Source of the DNA: Planctomycetota bacterium
GTDB lineage: Bacteria > Planctomycetota > B15-G4 > JADJEK01
Reading direction: 5' to 3'
Length of the DNA stretch: 64,000 nt
Assembly (NCBI GenBank): GCA_016709145.1
Contig: JADJEK010000009.1
Location: 124,001 to 188,000 of the forward strand
Shown here: one piece after another, positions 16,498-25,953 of the stretch
How the letters are laid out: every line of letters begins with the position of its first letter
Numbering within the stretch: position 1 is the stretch's first letter
Program-made: the position numbers and the translations under genes
The notes under the pieces: generated by a model
The model's database searches: none
What the model was told of the DNA's origin: nothing
What the model saw: the letters and a program-made list of their open reading frames with translations, nothing else

Positions 16498-17796
16498 ATG
16501 CATCGAACGTGGATGGCCGTGGGGTTCGCGATGTTCCTCGGATCGGCGACGGGACAAGTCGTCGTCGGCGACGTCGACGGCGATGGGACCGACGACGTCG
16601 TGGTGACCGGGACGAAGGGCAAGGACCACTTCGTCGTGGTCGATCGGCCGGGCAATCCCGATGTGGTCGTCAGCCTCGATCGCAACGGCGACGGCGATTT
16701 CCTCGATGCCGGAGAACTCGACGCGCAGGTGTTCGCGCCGTCGACCGCGGCGTTCGGGATCGTGCGCATCGCGACCGGCAAGGGGGACGACACGGTCGAC
16801 GTCACGCTGGACGGGACGCTCGCCGTGCCGCGCGTGCTCGCGATCGAGCTCGGTTCCGGAGCGAACGCGTTCGCGATCTCCGGCATGCCCGGCGCGCAGG
16901 TGGTGGGCGGCGGCCTGACGATCGACGTCACGGGGAGTTCGAAGTCCGACGTCGTCGAGTTCGACTTCGCGTCGATCGCGTGCGACGACGCGTCGATCGC
17001 GTTGCGGTTCGCCGCGGGTTCGGGCGCCGACGACTTGACCGTGGACCTCGGCGCGTTGGCGGGCGCGACGATCGTCGACCTCGATGCGGATCTCGGCAAG
17101 AAGAACGACGTCGCGCTGCTGCGCAAGTCGGGAACTTGGTCCGAGGGCGCGACGGTCTCGCTCGCGCTCGAAGGCAACGCCGGGAACGACGAGGTGCGGT
17201 GCGAGCTCACGGACGGCCTGCTGGACGATGCGCAACTCGAGCTGCGCGTGAGTTTGTCGAGCGGCAACGACGTGTTCGAGACGTTCGTCGACGCCGCGAC
17301 GTTCGACGTCACGAGCGCCACGGAGTCCGCGCGCGTGAGCTTGCGCGGCACCGGCGGCAGCGGGCGGGACTCGTTGATCCTGAACACCGCGTTGACGGTC
17401 GGGACGATCGCGCTCCAAGGAGTGATCGACGTCGACTTCCGCGGGGAGTCGGAGGACGACACGATCACGTTCGACCTCGACGCGCCGCAGGCGCTCGGCT
17501 TCGGCGCGGGCGGCGACGCGCTGCTGCGGCTGCGCCTCGACGGTGGCGCGGGCAACGACTTGATCCACACGAATCTGTCGAACGACGCGAGCGGCGTCCC
17601 CGCGTACGACGTCGAGATGCGCGGCGACGCCGGCGCGGATCAACTGACGTACGGCGCGCAGAACGCGACGCCGGGCGGGAACACCGCCGCGAACTACCCG
17701 CCGCGCGGAGCGATGTTCATCGATGGCGGCGAGGGCGAGGACGGAGGCTTCGCCTTTGGGAACGCCTTCGGCGTGGACGTGGTCCGAGTGCCTTGA
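16498..17796 (+). CDS. Secreted Ca-binding-like repeat protein of unknown function
   Basis: 432 residues, start at ATG 16498 after an AGGACGAGGAG ribosome-site region; residues 1-19 are a signal peptide ending SATGQ. Acidic Ca-binding-like patterns occur at the start (DVDGDGTDDVVV, DRNGDGDFLD) and RTX-like nonapeptide patterns later (GKGDDTVDVTLDG, GGAGNDLIHTNLSND, GDAGADQLTYG). The middle is beta-rich with no recognised catalytic motif. It resembles secreted hemolysin-type repeat proteins, but no type I secretion genes are adjacent and it has an ordinary signal peptide. A structural or surface role is the most one can suggest. Confidence 0.7.
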   Translation: MHRTWMAVGFAMFLGSATGQVVVGDVDGDGTDDVVVTGTKGKDHFVVVDRPGNPDVVVSLDRNGDGDFLDAGELDAQVFAPSTAAFGIVRIATGKGDDTVDVTLDGTLAVPRVLAIELGSGANAFAISGMPGAQVVGGGLTIDVTGSSKSDVVEFDFASIACDDASIALRFAAGSGADDLTVDLGALAGATIVDLDADLGKKNDVALLRKSGTWSEGATVSLALEGNAGNDEVRCELTDGLLDDAQLELRVSLSSGNDVFETFVDAATFDVTSATESARVSLRGTGGSGRDSLILNTALTVGTIALQGVIDVDFRGESEDDTITFDLDAPQALGFGAGGDALLRLRLDGGAGNDLIHTNLSNDASGVPAYDVEMRGDAGADQLTYGAQNATPGGNTAANYPPRGAMFIDGGEGEDGGFAFGNAFGVDVVRVP

Positions 17797-17981
17797 CGCC
17801 AGCTCGGGCGTCGGCTTCACAAACGAGCGAAGCCCCCCTTTGGGAACCCCCGCGCCCTTGAGTCGCGCGTGAGACTTGACGACGTCCCTTGGCGACGGAC
17901 TGGTTACTCGGGCGCGCGCGAGCTTGAACCCGAGGGAGAACTTCGGGTCGCGCTTCGCGCTCCGCGGTGGCGATTGAAGGA

Positions 17982-18015
17982 GTGGGGACAGAGCAGATGA
18001 GGGGACTGTCCCCAC
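17982..18015. repeat. REP-like palindrome, GTGGGGACAG stem
   Basis: GTGGGGACAG at 17982-17991 pairs perfectly with CTGTCCCCAC at 18006-18015 around the loop AGCAGATGAGGGGA. The same core and loop occur at 25919-25950. It lies between two convergent genes. Confidence 0.75.
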
Positions 18016-18032
18016 CGAGCTCGACGGCCATG

Positions 18033-18060
18033 ACGGGGACGGAGGCGCGTCTGTCCCCGT
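18033..18060. repeat. REP-like palindrome, half of the 93-bp RAYT-flanking unit
   Basis: ACGGGGAC at 18033-18040 pairs with GTCCCCGT at 18053-18060 around GGAGGCGCGTCT. This equals the right half of the 93-bp palindromic unit found on both sides of the RAYT gene at 50209-50832, so it is probably a solitary REP element. Confidence 0.75.
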
Positions 18061-18124
18061 TCGCGTCGGGTCTCGGTCACCGGTCACCGGGACTGCCGTC
18101 TCGCGTCCCTCGCACCTGCAACCA

Positions 18125-19879
18125 TCACCACCAGATCGGGATTCCGAGCATCCACGCCCTCGCTCCCTCGCGCTCGCGCTCTCCCCACTTGGAGTGGAGC
18201 AGGATTCCCCAGAGGAGGTCGAAGCTCTTGTGCTCGCGGTCGTTCTCGTAGCAGATCGCGTTCGCGGCCAGGCCGAAGCGGGCCCTGCGCTCCGAGCCCT
18301 CGTTGCGCCCGTGCCACGTGAAGATCAGCGGGATGCGCGCGTACGAGTAGTCGACGGTGCGGTCGGTGGACATGCCGACCAAGCCGAGCAGCATCCAGAA
18401 ACCGAAGCGGTCCGCGTTGTTCTCGGTGTGCAGCGCGAGGCTGTTGAGGACGCGGAACTTGTAGCCGTCGTCGTGCGAGCGCCAATCGACGCCCCAGTTG
18501 CCCGCGACCTTGAACTCGAACGACTTGTGCAGCGGGCGAATCGCGAGCGGCCAGCGCAGGGCTCGCCAGTACCAGCGATCCGGGCCCTCGTCACCGTCCT
18601 GGACCGTGACCTTGGTGTCGCGCAGGAGTTGGTCCGCGACCGACTGCGCGCGGCCGTCGTGGACGTTGATCGTCACGGCGACGCGCGTGCCCTCGCGTGC
18701 GACCGCACTCGCCCCGATGGTCCCCGTACGCGGGAGGACGTAGGCCTCGAGTTCGTCGGCGAAGGCCGCTGCCTCGCGCTCGCTGTCCCACACCGTGAAC
18801 CAGCCGATCGCGTCGCCGGTCGGCGTCTCCCACAGGACGTATCGATCGCCGTCCCAGCCGTCGATGTCGGACAAGTCGCCCTCGCGCGCGAGCAGCACGC
18901 GCGTGCGCAACAGGCCCAGCGTCTGCTGGTGGACTTCGCGGAACCCACTCGGTGTCGAGGGCAGCGCGATGAGTTGCGGACGGTCGAGTCGATCGACGTA
19001 GCGATCGGGATGGAGGATCTGCTCGCTCGATTCGGGCGGCGTGCGAAAGGCCTCGTCGACCGCCTCGTAGCCGTACTCGGCGCGCAGGCGATTCATGAAC
19101 ATCCAGCCCTTGACGTACGGGAAGTACAGCTCCGAACGCACGATGGCCGGCGCGTCTTGGAGGTCCTTCGAACCACTGCCGCCGTCGACGTCGATCTCGA
19201 CGTCGCCGACGTCCGCCAGGTCGACGTGGTCGAGCCACGAGATGCCGGTGCGCAACACGGGACTCGCGAAGGAGCCGGGGAAGCCACCCGCGTCGAGCGC
19301 CGTGTCCGCGCCCGAGTCCATCGCGCTGCCTTCGCACACCGCGTGGAACGCGAGGTTGCGGTCGTCGTCGTGCGCGAGTTTCGCGTCCATCGCGCCGAGG
19401 TCGAAGTGTTGATCTTCGAGCGCGTGCGTGAGTTCGTGCGCGAGCAAGAACGGCTGCGGCAGATCACGGTTGCCGTCGTCGTCGTCGCCGCCGGCGCGCG
19501 CGATCGTGTAGTAGCGCTTGGTCTCGGTGTCGTAGTAGCCGGCGATCTGATCGGTCATGAACTCCGACGCCCACGACTTCATCTCGAGGTCGCGCGGCAG
19601 CAGACCGAAGACGCGGTACGCGCGTTCGGATGGCGCGCCGACCGTGTCCCACGTCTTCGCGATGGAGTCGTCGAGGTACGCCTTCAGCGTGGCCTTGTCC
19701 TGTTCCTCGACCGGAACCGGATGCTTGAAGGGGAGATCGCGCACGCGCGCGAGGACGACCTCGATCGCGGCGGCCTGGTCGGCCAACGTGTCGGTCGGCG
19801 GCGGTTCGTGCGGCAGCACGTTGCACGACGCGAACACGAAGAGCAGGACCAAAGCCGCGGGGCGGTGGGGGTGGTTCAT
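18125..19879 (-). CDS. Lipoprotein with an HExxH zinc-protease motif
   Basis: 584 residues. The N-terminus has a lipobox (LLFVFASC, Cys19), so the protein is probably anchored to a membrane outside the cytoplasm. The motif LLAHELTHALEDQHFDL near residue 147 has the HExxH zinc signature, and a possible third ligand is Glu in AVCEGSAMD downstream, which would make it gluzincin-like. The C-terminal 130 residues (from about WYWRALRWPL) form an unrelated beta-rich region rich in Trp and Tyr. No named peptidase family was recognised. A secreted or surface protease is plausible; the substrate is unknown. Confidence 0.7.
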   Translation of the reverse strand: MNHPHRPAALVLLFVFASCNVLPHEPPPTDTLADQAAAIEVVLARVRDLPFKHPVPVEEQDKATLKAYLDDSIAKTWDTVGAPSERAYRVFGLLPRDLEMKSWASEFMTDQIAGYYDTETKRYYTIARAGGDDDDGNRDLPQPFLLAHELTHALEDQHFDLGAMDAKLAHDDDRNLAFHAVCEGSAMDSGADTALDAGGFPGSFASPVLRTGISWLDHVDLADVGDVEIDVDGGSGSKDLQDAPAIVRSELYFPYVKGWMFMNRLRAEYGYEAVDEAFRTPPESSEQILHPDRYVDRLDRPQLIALPSTPSGFREVHQQTLGLLRTRVLLAREGDLSDIDGWDGDRYVLWETPTGDAIGWFTVWDSEREAAAFADELEAYVLPRTGTIGASAVAREGTRVAVTINVHDGRAQSVADQLLRDTKVTVQDGDEGPDRWYWRALRWPLAIRPLHKSFEFKVAGNWGVDWRSHDDGYKFRVLNSLALHTENNADRFGFWMLLGLVGMSTDRTVDYSYARIPLIFTWHGRNEGSERRARFGLAANAICYENDREHKSFDLLWGILLHSKWGEREREGARAWMLGIPIWW

Positions 19880-20005
19880 GGGTTTCGATGCTAGCGGGCC
19901 GGCCCGGGCCGGGATGGTCGGGGCGGTTTCCGTGGCCGGTCAACGCGCGGCCGGGTGGCCGGGTTCCCGCGGGGTGCCCGACTTCGGGAAGTCGGTCGAC
20001 GCGGG

Positions 20006-20779
20006 TCAGGTCCGGCAGCGCGCGATCACGACTCCGACGATCGGCGCCGCGAGCGTCGGCAGCAACATCAAGACGGCGACGGTCGTGAGCGGCGTCCCGA
20101 GCGTGCCGCCGGCGACGCGGAGCAAGTCGTTCTCGAGGCCGAACGAGCCGTTGCCGGTGTAGGCACGGACCGCGGCCGCGCTGGTCGCGAGGCCGAAGAA
20201 CAGCGTCGCGTTGTGGCAGACGAGGTACAGGGCGAACGTCGCCTCGAGCAGTCGGCCGATCGCCGTGCCGTCCTCCTCGGAATGATCGAGCGAGCGCACG
20301 AGGAACACCGTCGCGAACGCGAGCTCGCCGAGATGACCCGCGAGCAAGCAGAACGTCTCGCGCCCGCCGCCGAACGCCAGCAGCCACTGCACGGGGACGA
20401 CCGCGGCCAGCGCGATCGCGGACTTCCGCCACTCCGTGTTCCGGAACAAGTGCGCGGCGCAACCGAGCAGCGCCGCGGACGCGAGCAGCACGACGACCGG
20501 CGAGAACTCGCCATGGATGGTCGCGGCGTGGCCGTCGACACGGATCGCGGGGAACGACGGCAGTCCGACCAGCAATCCCGCGATCGTGTGCCCGAGTTCG
20601 TGGACCAGCGAGGACAAGAACCACGCGACCCACGAACAGCCTTTGACGACGAACACCTGCGCCAACAGGAACCCGACTCCGAGGACCTTGAGGTCCGGAA
20701 GCCATGGCCGGCTCGGCCCGGCTTGCGGCCGGGGAGCGCGGGTCGCGCCGATGACACGGAAGGTCCGCGAGGATTCCAT
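20006..20779 (-). CDS. M50-like membrane protein with HELGH motif
   Basis: 257 residues with several predicted transmembrane segments (around 32-50, 95-110, 120-135, 145-160, 175-190, 230-250). HELGH at residues 60-64 lies just after the first membrane segment, as in site-2-type M50 peptidases and in the M50B-like family. The usual second zinc motif (LDG or NxxPxxxxDG) was not found, so activity is uncertain. It stands divergently from the isocitrate dehydrogenase gene, about 90 bases away. Intramembrane proteolysis or a non-catalytic relative are both possible. Confidence 0.65.
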   Translation of the reverse strand: MESSRTFRVIGATRAPRPQAGPSRPWLPDLKVLGVGFLLAQVFVVKGCSWVAWFLSSLVHELGHTIAGLLVGLPSFPAIRVDGHAATIHGEFSPVVVLLASAALLGCAAHLFRNTEWRKSAIALAAVVPVQWLLAFGGGRETFCLLAGHLGELAFATVFLVRSLDHSEEDGTAIGRLLEATFALYLVCHNATLFFGLATSAAAVRAYTGNGSFGLENDLLRVAGGTLGTPLTTVAVLMLLPTLAAPIVGVVIARCRT

Positions 20780-20869
20780 CGGCTTCCTTATCGGAACCGC
20801 TCAGGCTCTAATGTGACCTCGTTTGCACCGCACCCGGAATCCCCAGGAACGCACAGCCGGAGCCTCCCG

Positions 20870-22096
20870 ATGGCCGACGCGATCACGATGTCCTCGAAGG
20901 GACTGAACGTCCCCGATCACCCGATCCTCCCGTTCATCGAAGGCGATGGCACCGGACCCGACATCTGGGCCGCATCGGTCCGCGTGTTCGACGCGGCGGT
21001 CGCGAAGGCCTACGGCGGCAAGCGCAAGGTCGAGTGGCTCGAGGTCTACGCTGGCGAGAAGTCGTTCAAGAAGTTCGACAGTTGGCTGCCCGACGCGACG
21101 CTCGACGCGTTCCGCAAGTACCTCGTCGGCATCAAGGGTCCGCTGACGACCCCGGTCGGCGGCGGCATCCGGTCGTTGAACGTCGCGCTGCGGCAGATCC
21201 TCGACCTCTACGTCTGCTTGCGCCCCGTGCGCTACTTCGACGGCGTGCCGTCGCCGGTCAAGCAGCCCGAACTCGTCGACATGGTGATCTTCCGCGAGAA
21301 CACGGAGGACATCTACGCCGGCATCGAGTTCCAGGCCGGCACCGACGACGCCAAAAAGATGTTGGCCTTGCTGAAGGACCACTTCCCGAAGTCGTTCGCG
21401 AAGATCCGCTTCCCCGAGACGTCGAGCATCGGCATCAAGCCGGCGTCGCGCCAAGGCACCGAGCGCCTCGTGAAGGCCGCGATCGAGTACGCGATCGCGA
21501 ACGGCCGCAAGAGCGTCACGCTCGTGCACAAGGGCAACATCATGAAGTTCACGGAAGGCGGTTTCCGTGATTGGGGCTACGCGCTCGCGAAGGAGAACTA
21601 CGGCGGCCAGGAGATCGACGGCGGCCCGTGGCAGAAGATCAAGACGAAGGACGGCCGCGAGATCGTGGTGAAGGACGTCATCGCCGACGCGTTCTTGCAG
21701 CAGATCCTGACGCGTCCGGCCGAGTACGACGTGATCGCGACGATGAACTTGAACGGCGACTACGTCTCCGACGCGCTGGCCGCGCAGGTCGGCGGCATCG
21801 GCATCGCGCCCGGCGCGAACATCAACTACGACACGGGTCACGCGATCTTCGAAGCGACGCACGGCACCGCGCCGAAGTACGCGGGCCAGGACAAGGTCAA
21901 TCCGGGCTCGGTGATCCTGTCCGGCGAGATGATGTTCCGCTTCCTCGGTTGGAACGAAGCGGCCGACCTCATCATCAAGGGCGTCGAAGGCGCGATCGGC
22001 GCGAAGACCGTGACGTACGACTTCGAGCGACTCATGAGCGGCGCGAAGCTGCTGAAGTGCTCGGAGTTCGGCGACGCGATCATCGCGAAGATGTGA
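20870..22096 (+). CDS. icd: NADP-dependent isocitrate dehydrogenase
   Basis: 408 residues from ATG 20870, close to the length of E. coli Icd (416). It oxidatively decarboxylates isocitrate to alpha-ketoglutarate in the TCA cycle. The substrate loop with the regulatory serine is [42 protein letters not shown] and the C-terminal nucleotide-site region [19 protein letters not shown] are characteristic of this enzyme. The stretch from residue 15 ([16 protein letters not shown]) matches the family N-terminus. It stands alone, followed 31 bases later by the VIT-type gene. The call is secure. Confidence 0.95.
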   Translation: MADAITMSSKGLNVPDHPILPFIEGDGTGPDIWAASVRVFDAAVAKAYGGKRKVEWLEVYAGEKSFKKFDSWLPDATLDAFRKYLVGIKGPLTTPVGGGIRSLNVALRQILDLYVCLRPVRYFDGVPSPVKQPELVDMVIFRENTEDIYAGIEFQAGTDDAKKMLALLKDHFPKSFAKIRFPETSSIGIKPASRQGTERLVKAAIEYAIANGRKSVTLVHKGNIMKFTEGGFRDWGYALAKENYGGQEIDGGPWQKIKTKDGREIVVKDVIADAFLQQILTRPAEYDVIATMNLNGDYVSDALAAQVGGIGIAPGANINYDTGHAIFEATHGTAPKYAGQDKVNPGSVILSGEMMFRFLGWNEAADLIIKGVEGAIGAKTVTYDFERLMSGAKLLKCSEFGDAIIAKM

Positions 22097-22127
22097 ACGA
22101 GCACTCGATGAGTGCGAGGAATCGCGC

Positions 22128-23183
22128 GTGACGAACGTCCAGGAACATCTGCATCGCCTGGACGAGGAGCGCGAAGCGGTCTTCCTCTACGCGCGCGTCG
22201 CCGCGTGCGAGCGCGATCCGCGCCGCGCCGCGTTGTTCCGCGGACTCGGCAAGGAAACCGCGGCGCAGGCGAAGCTGATCGAAGCCGAGATCCAGGCGAT
22301 CGCGCCCGGCACGCCGATTCCGCCGTTCCGGGCGTCGTCGCGTGTGCGGCTCGTCGCGTGGCTCGTGAAGAGGTTCGGTCCGCGCGCGATGGTGTCCGTA
22401 CTCGCCGCGATGAAGGTCCGCGGCGTGTCGGTCTATCGCGGCCCGTTGATCCCGATGGCCGGGCATCCGGTCACGGACGGCGCGTCTCCCGAGAGTTGGC
22501 ACAACGCGAAGGGCGGCGCGGGCTCGCTGCGCGCGGCGGTGTTCGGCGCGAACGACGGGCTGGTCTCGAACGCGAGCTTGATCCTCGGCATGGCCGGCGC
22601 GACCGCGGACCCGAAGGTCGTGCTGCTGACGGGCGTCGCGGGCTTGCTGGCCGGCGCGAGCTCGATGGCGGCCGGCGAGTGGATCTCGGTGAAGAGCCAG
22701 CGCGAGATGTTCGAACACCAGATCGGACAGGAGAAAGAAGAGCTCGCGCTCTATCCCGATTCCGAAGCCGAGGAGCTCGCGCTGATCTACGAAGCGCGCG
22801 GCCTGTCGCGCGACGAGTCGCTGCGCATCGGTAAGGCGATGGTCGCGGATCCTGTGGTGGGGCTCGACGCGTTGGCGCGCGAAGAGCTCGGGCTGAATCC
22901 GGACGATCTCGGATCGCCGTGGGGGGCGGCGATCGCGTCGTTCGTCGCGTTCGCGGTCGGCGCGCTGCTGCCGCTCGCGCCGTTCCTGATCACGACCGGC
23001 TCGTCGGCGCTGACCGCGTCGATCGTCGTGACCGCGGTCGCGCTGCTGTCGATCGGCGCGGTGATCAGCTTGTTCACCGGCACCAGTGCGCTGAAGGGCG
23101 GCCTTCGCATGCTGCTCGTCGGCGGCGGAGCCGGCGCGGCGACCTACGCGCTCGGGCGCCTGTTCGGTGTCAGCGTCGCGTGA
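22128..23183 (+). CDS. VIT1/CCC1-type iron or manganese transporter with a ferritin-like N-terminal domain
   Basis: 351 residues from GTG 22128 (GAGGA is 10 bases upstream). Residues 1-90 form a helical ferritin/rubrerythrin-like segment (LDEEREAVFLYARVAACERD). From about residue 137 the VIT domain begins with VFGANDGLVSNASLILGMAG, then TGVAGLLAGASSMAAGEWIS, and ends in three hydrophobic helices near residues 265-345. VIT1/CCC1 proteins move Fe2+ or Mn2+ out of the cytosol by proton antiport. The ferritin-like head is known in bacterial relatives, where it may bind the metal. It overlaps the glycosyltransferase gene by GTGA. Confidence 0.85.
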   Translation: MTNVQEHLHRLDEEREAVFLYARVAACERDPRRAALFRGLGKETAAQAKLIEAEIQAIAPGTPIPPFRASSRVRLVAWLVKRFGPRAMVSVLAAMKVRGVSVYRGPLIPMAGHPVTDGASPESWHNAKGGAGSLRAAVFGANDGLVSNASLILGMAGATADPKVVLLTGVAGLLAGASSMAAGEWISVKSQREMFEHQIGQEKEELALYPDSEAEELALIYEARGLSRDESLRIGKAMVADPVVGLDALAREELGLNPDDLGSPWGAAIASFVAFAVGALLPLAPFLITTGSSALTASIVVTAVALLSIGAVISLFTGTSALKGGLRMLLVGGGAGAATYALGRLFGVSVA

Positions 23184-24286
23184 TCGTCGCGGTCGACGTC
23201 TCGCCCGCGCTGAAGCACGCGCCCGGCGTCGGGCGCTATGCGCGTGAACTCACGCGAGCCCTGGTGCGACGCGCGGACGCGCCGGCATTGCGATTGCTCG
23301 AAGTCGGTCGCGCGCCGCACGTGCTTCCGGTCACGGCGCTCGGACTCGACGCCGCTCGCGCGAGCGGCGTCGATGTCCGCGTCACGCGAGTCTCGTTGCC
23401 GCGTCGCGTGGTCGGTGCACTCGGTCGCGTCGGTTGGACGACCGAACGCTGGGTCGGCGGCGCCGACGTCGTGCATCAAGTGTTGCCGTACGAGCCGCTG
23501 CCGACGCGCACGGCGCTGAGCACGCTGACGCTCTCCGAGTTGCCCGAGCCGCGCTCCGCCGACGAACCCACGCTGCGCACCACGCTATTGCGCACCGAAC
23601 GCGCTCTCGTGTTCTCGACGTCCGCGCGCGACGAACTGACGCGACGCTACGACGTCGATGCATCGTGGATCGACGTCGTGCCCGTCGGCGCCGATCACTG
23701 GGCGCGCGAAACGACGGCGACGCACGAACGCCGCTCACCTCCCGAAGTCCTCGTGCTCGGCCAAGCGTCGTCCTCGCGACGACCGGATGCGATCGTCGCG
23801 GCGTGCGAGCGCGTCGTCGCCGCGGGGCTCGAGTTGCGTCTGCGTTTCGTCGGACCGAAGGGCGATCTCGGCGACGCGTTGCGCGCTCGGCTCCTGCGAT
23901 CGGCGTTGGCAGGGCGCGCGACGATCGAGCCCGGAGTCGAAGCAGAGATGCCGGGTCTGGTGGCCGGCGCGGGCGTGCTCGTGCATCTCAATGACGTCGA
24001 ATGGACGGCGGTCACGCCGCTCGAAGCACTCGCCGTCGGCGTGCCGGTCGTGGTGTCGCGGATCCCCGCGTTCGTCGAAGCCCTCGGCGACGAGGCCGGC
24101 TACGTCGACGACGACGCGGAACTCGCCGACGCGATCGCGGCGGCGATCACGACCGACTCGCCGGCGACGCGGATGCGGCGACGTGATCTTGCGCGCTCGT
24201 TCACGTGGGACCGCAATGCGGCCGCGACGATCGACGTCTGGACGCGGATGGTCAGCGCGCGGGACTCGGGTCCGACTTCATCGTGA
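23180..24286 (+). CDS. GT4-like glycosyltransferase
   Basis: 368 residues starting at GTG 23180, which overlaps the stop of the transporter gene. The N-terminus VIVAVDVSPALKHAPGVGRY is typical of group 1 (GT4) transferases, with the glycine-rich acceptor loop. The C-terminal donor domain shows EVLVLGQASSSRRP, LRFVGPKGD, and the donor-site region around TAVTPLEALAVGVPVVVS. It should transfer a sugar from a nucleotide-sugar to an acceptor, but neither can be inferred. The gene is not within a capsule or LPS cluster. Its 3' end overlaps the convergent permease gene by 35 bases. Confidence 0.8.
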   Translation: MIVAVDVSPALKHAPGVGRYARELTRALVRRADAPALRLLEVGRAPHVLPVTALGLDAARASGVDVRVTRVSLPRRVVGALGRVGWTTERWVGGADVVHQVLPYEPLPTRTALSTLTLSELPEPRSADEPTLRTTLLRTERALVFSTSARDELTRRYDVDASWIDVVPVGADHWARETTATHERRSPPEVLVLGQASSSRRPDAIVAACERVVAAGLELRLRFVGPKGDLGDALRARLLRSALAGRATIEPGVEAEMPGLVAGAGVLVHLNDVEWTAVTPLEALAVGVPVVVSRIPAFVEALGDEAGYVDDDAELADAIAAAITTDSPATRMRRRDLARSFTWDRNAAATIDVWTRMVSARDSGPTSS

Positions 24287-25811
24287 GCTTGCGCACGAAG
24301 TAGATCGCCAGGCCGATCAACAACCAGATGCCGAAGCGCTCCCACGCGTGGACCGGCAGGCCGAGCATCACGTAGATGCACGCGCCGATCGACGTCGGCG
24401 CGACGATCCAGATGAAGGGGACCTGGAACGGTCGGTGGATCTCCGGGTGCTTCACGCGCAGCACGAGCACGCCGAGCGACACGATCGCGAACGCGGACAG
24501 CGTGCCGATGTTCGTGAGGTCGTAGGCGGCGTCGTCGTCCCACACGGCGGCGCCGATCGCGACGATCAGACCCGTGACGATCGTCGTGACGTGCGGCGTG
24601 TGGTACTTGGGGTGGAGCTTCGCGAACACCTTCGGCAACAGCCCGTCGCGCGACATGGCGTAGAAGATGCGCGGTTGCCCGTACTGGAACACGAGCAGCA
24701 CGGCCGCCATCGAGATCACGGCGCCGAGCGAGACGATGAACTGCGCGGCCGGGAACTTCTGCAGCGCGATCGCGAGCGGATCGGCGCCGTTGCCGAGTTC
24801 TTGGTAGGGCACGAGGCCGGTCGCGACCAATCCGACCACCATGTAGAGCACGGTGCAGATCGCCAGCGAACCGAGGATGCCGATCGGCATCGTGCGTTGC
24901 GGATTCTTCGCTTCCTCGGCCGCGGTCGACACCGCGTCGAAGCCGATGAACGCGAAGAACACGATCGCGGCGCCATGGTGGATGCCGGTCCAGCCGTTCG
25001 GGGCGAAGTCCTTCCAGTTCTCCGGGTTCACGTTCCACGCGCCGACGCCGAGGAACAGCGCGAGCACGCCGAGCTTGATCCAGACCATCACGTTGTTGGC
25101 CTTAGCGCTCTCGCGGACGCCGCGCACGAGCAGCCACGTGATCGCGAGCGTGATCAGGACCGCGGGGACGTTGACGATGACGTCGAAGCCCCACAGCTTC
25201 GGCGCTCCGTCGACGATTCCCTGCATCTCGGCGACGCGCGCGGTCGCCGTCTTGAGCGCCTCGGGCGTGGCGTCGACGGCTGCGGTCAATTCGGCCAACG
25301 ACGCTTGGCGGGACGCGAGCTGCTGGAACACGTCGCCGTAGCTGAACATCAGCCAGCGGGGCGGCTCGATGTCGAACCCGCGCAACAGCGAGTCGAAGTA
25401 GTTCGACCACGCGATCGCGACGCCGACGTTGCCGATCGCGTATTCGAGCACGAGGTCCCAGCCGATGATCCACGCGACGAACTCGCCGAGCGTGGCGAAC
25501 GCGTAGGTGTAGGCCGAGCCGGACACGGGGATCATCGCCGTGAGCTCGGCGTAGCACATGCCGGCGAGCATGCAGACGAAGCCGAGCAGCGCGAACGAGA
25601 ACACGACGGCGGGGCCGGCACCCTCGCGCACGCCGGGCACGCCGACCGCGGCGGTGCCGAGCGTCGAGAAGATGCCGGCGCCGATGATCGCGCCGATGCC
25701 GAGGAAGATGAGTTCCTTCGGACCGAGCACGCGCTGCAGCCGATGCTCGCCGCGTTCGGCGGCTTCGCTGAGTTCGCCGACGCTCTTCGTGCGGAACAGA
25801 TTCCAGCCCAT
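24252..25811 (-). CDS. Amino acid permease of the APC family
   Basis: 519 residues, start at ATG 25811 (M-G-W-N-L-F-R). The first membrane segment has the APC signature LGIGAIIGAGIFSTLG, and further helices follow the usual 12-segment plan; LTAMIPVSGSAYTYAFATLG and FFAFIGFDAVSTAAEEAKNP are strongly typical of the cationic amino acid transporter branch. An unusual hydrophilic insertion of about 50 residues (Ala, Glu and Gln rich, near residues 150-205) separates two membrane segments. The last 35 bases overlap the end of the glycosyltransferase gene on the other strand. The transported amino acid is unknown. Confidence 0.88.
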   Translation of the reverse strand: MGWNLFRTKSVGELSEAAERGEHRLQRVLGPKELIFLGIGAIIGAGIFSTLGTAAVGVPGVREGAGPAVVFSFALLGFVCMLAGMCYAELTAMIPVSGSAYTYAFATLGEFVAWIIGWDLVLEYAIGNVGVAIAWSNYFDSLLRGFDIEPPRWLMFSYGDVFQQLASRQASLAELTAAVDATPEALKTATARVAEMQGIVDGAPKLWGFDVIVNVPAVLITLAITWLLVRGVRESAKANNVMVWIKLGVLALFLGVGAWNVNPENWKDFAPNGWTGIHHGAAIVFFAFIGFDAVSTAAEEAKNPQRTMPIGILGSLAICTVLYMVVGLVATGLVPYQELGNGADPLAIALQKFPAAQFIVSLGAVISMAAVLLVFQYGQPRIFYAMSRDGLLPKVFAKLHPKYHTPHVTTIVTGLIVAIGAAVWDDDAAYDLTNIGTLSAFAIVSLGVLVLRVKHPEIHRPFQVPFIWIVAPTSIGACIYVMLGLPVHAWERFGIWLLIGLAIYFVRKLTMKSDPSPAR

Positions 25812-25916
25812 GCGCGTGTGCCTCCGTGTCCTCGGACCCGAGCCGGCCTGAGCGGTCGGGTCGATGCGGCGCGCCATTGAAGGAGTGCCGAGGCCGAAAC
25901 GCACGCCCCAGCCCCA

Positions 25917-25950
25917 AAAGGGGGACAGAGCAGATGAGGGGACTGTCCCC
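25917..25950. repeat. REP-like palindrome, GGGGACAG stem, second copy
   Basis: GGGGACAG pairs with CTGTCCCC, with flanking A and T bases lengthening the stem, around the loop AGCAGATGAGGGGA. The core is the same as at 17982-18015. It lies just after the stop of the alpha-2-macroglobulin gene (which reads leftward), in the place of a terminator. The T-rich side gives CCCCTTTC in the + direction. Confidence 0.7.
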
Positions 25951-25953
25951 TTT

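Larger units (their letters stand above)
17797..18124. other. Gap between convergent genes holding two REP-like palindromes
   Basis: The first half (17797-17980) shows no gene or clear signal. The second half carries two palindromes, at 17982-18015 and 18033-18060, described separately. Both flanking genes end here, so the hairpins may also work as a bidirectional terminator. Confidence 0.6.

Noticed and set aside
16498..17796. RTX toxin
   Set aside because: The nonapeptide-like repeats are few and there is an ordinary signal peptide and no type I secretion operon; a structural protein fits better.
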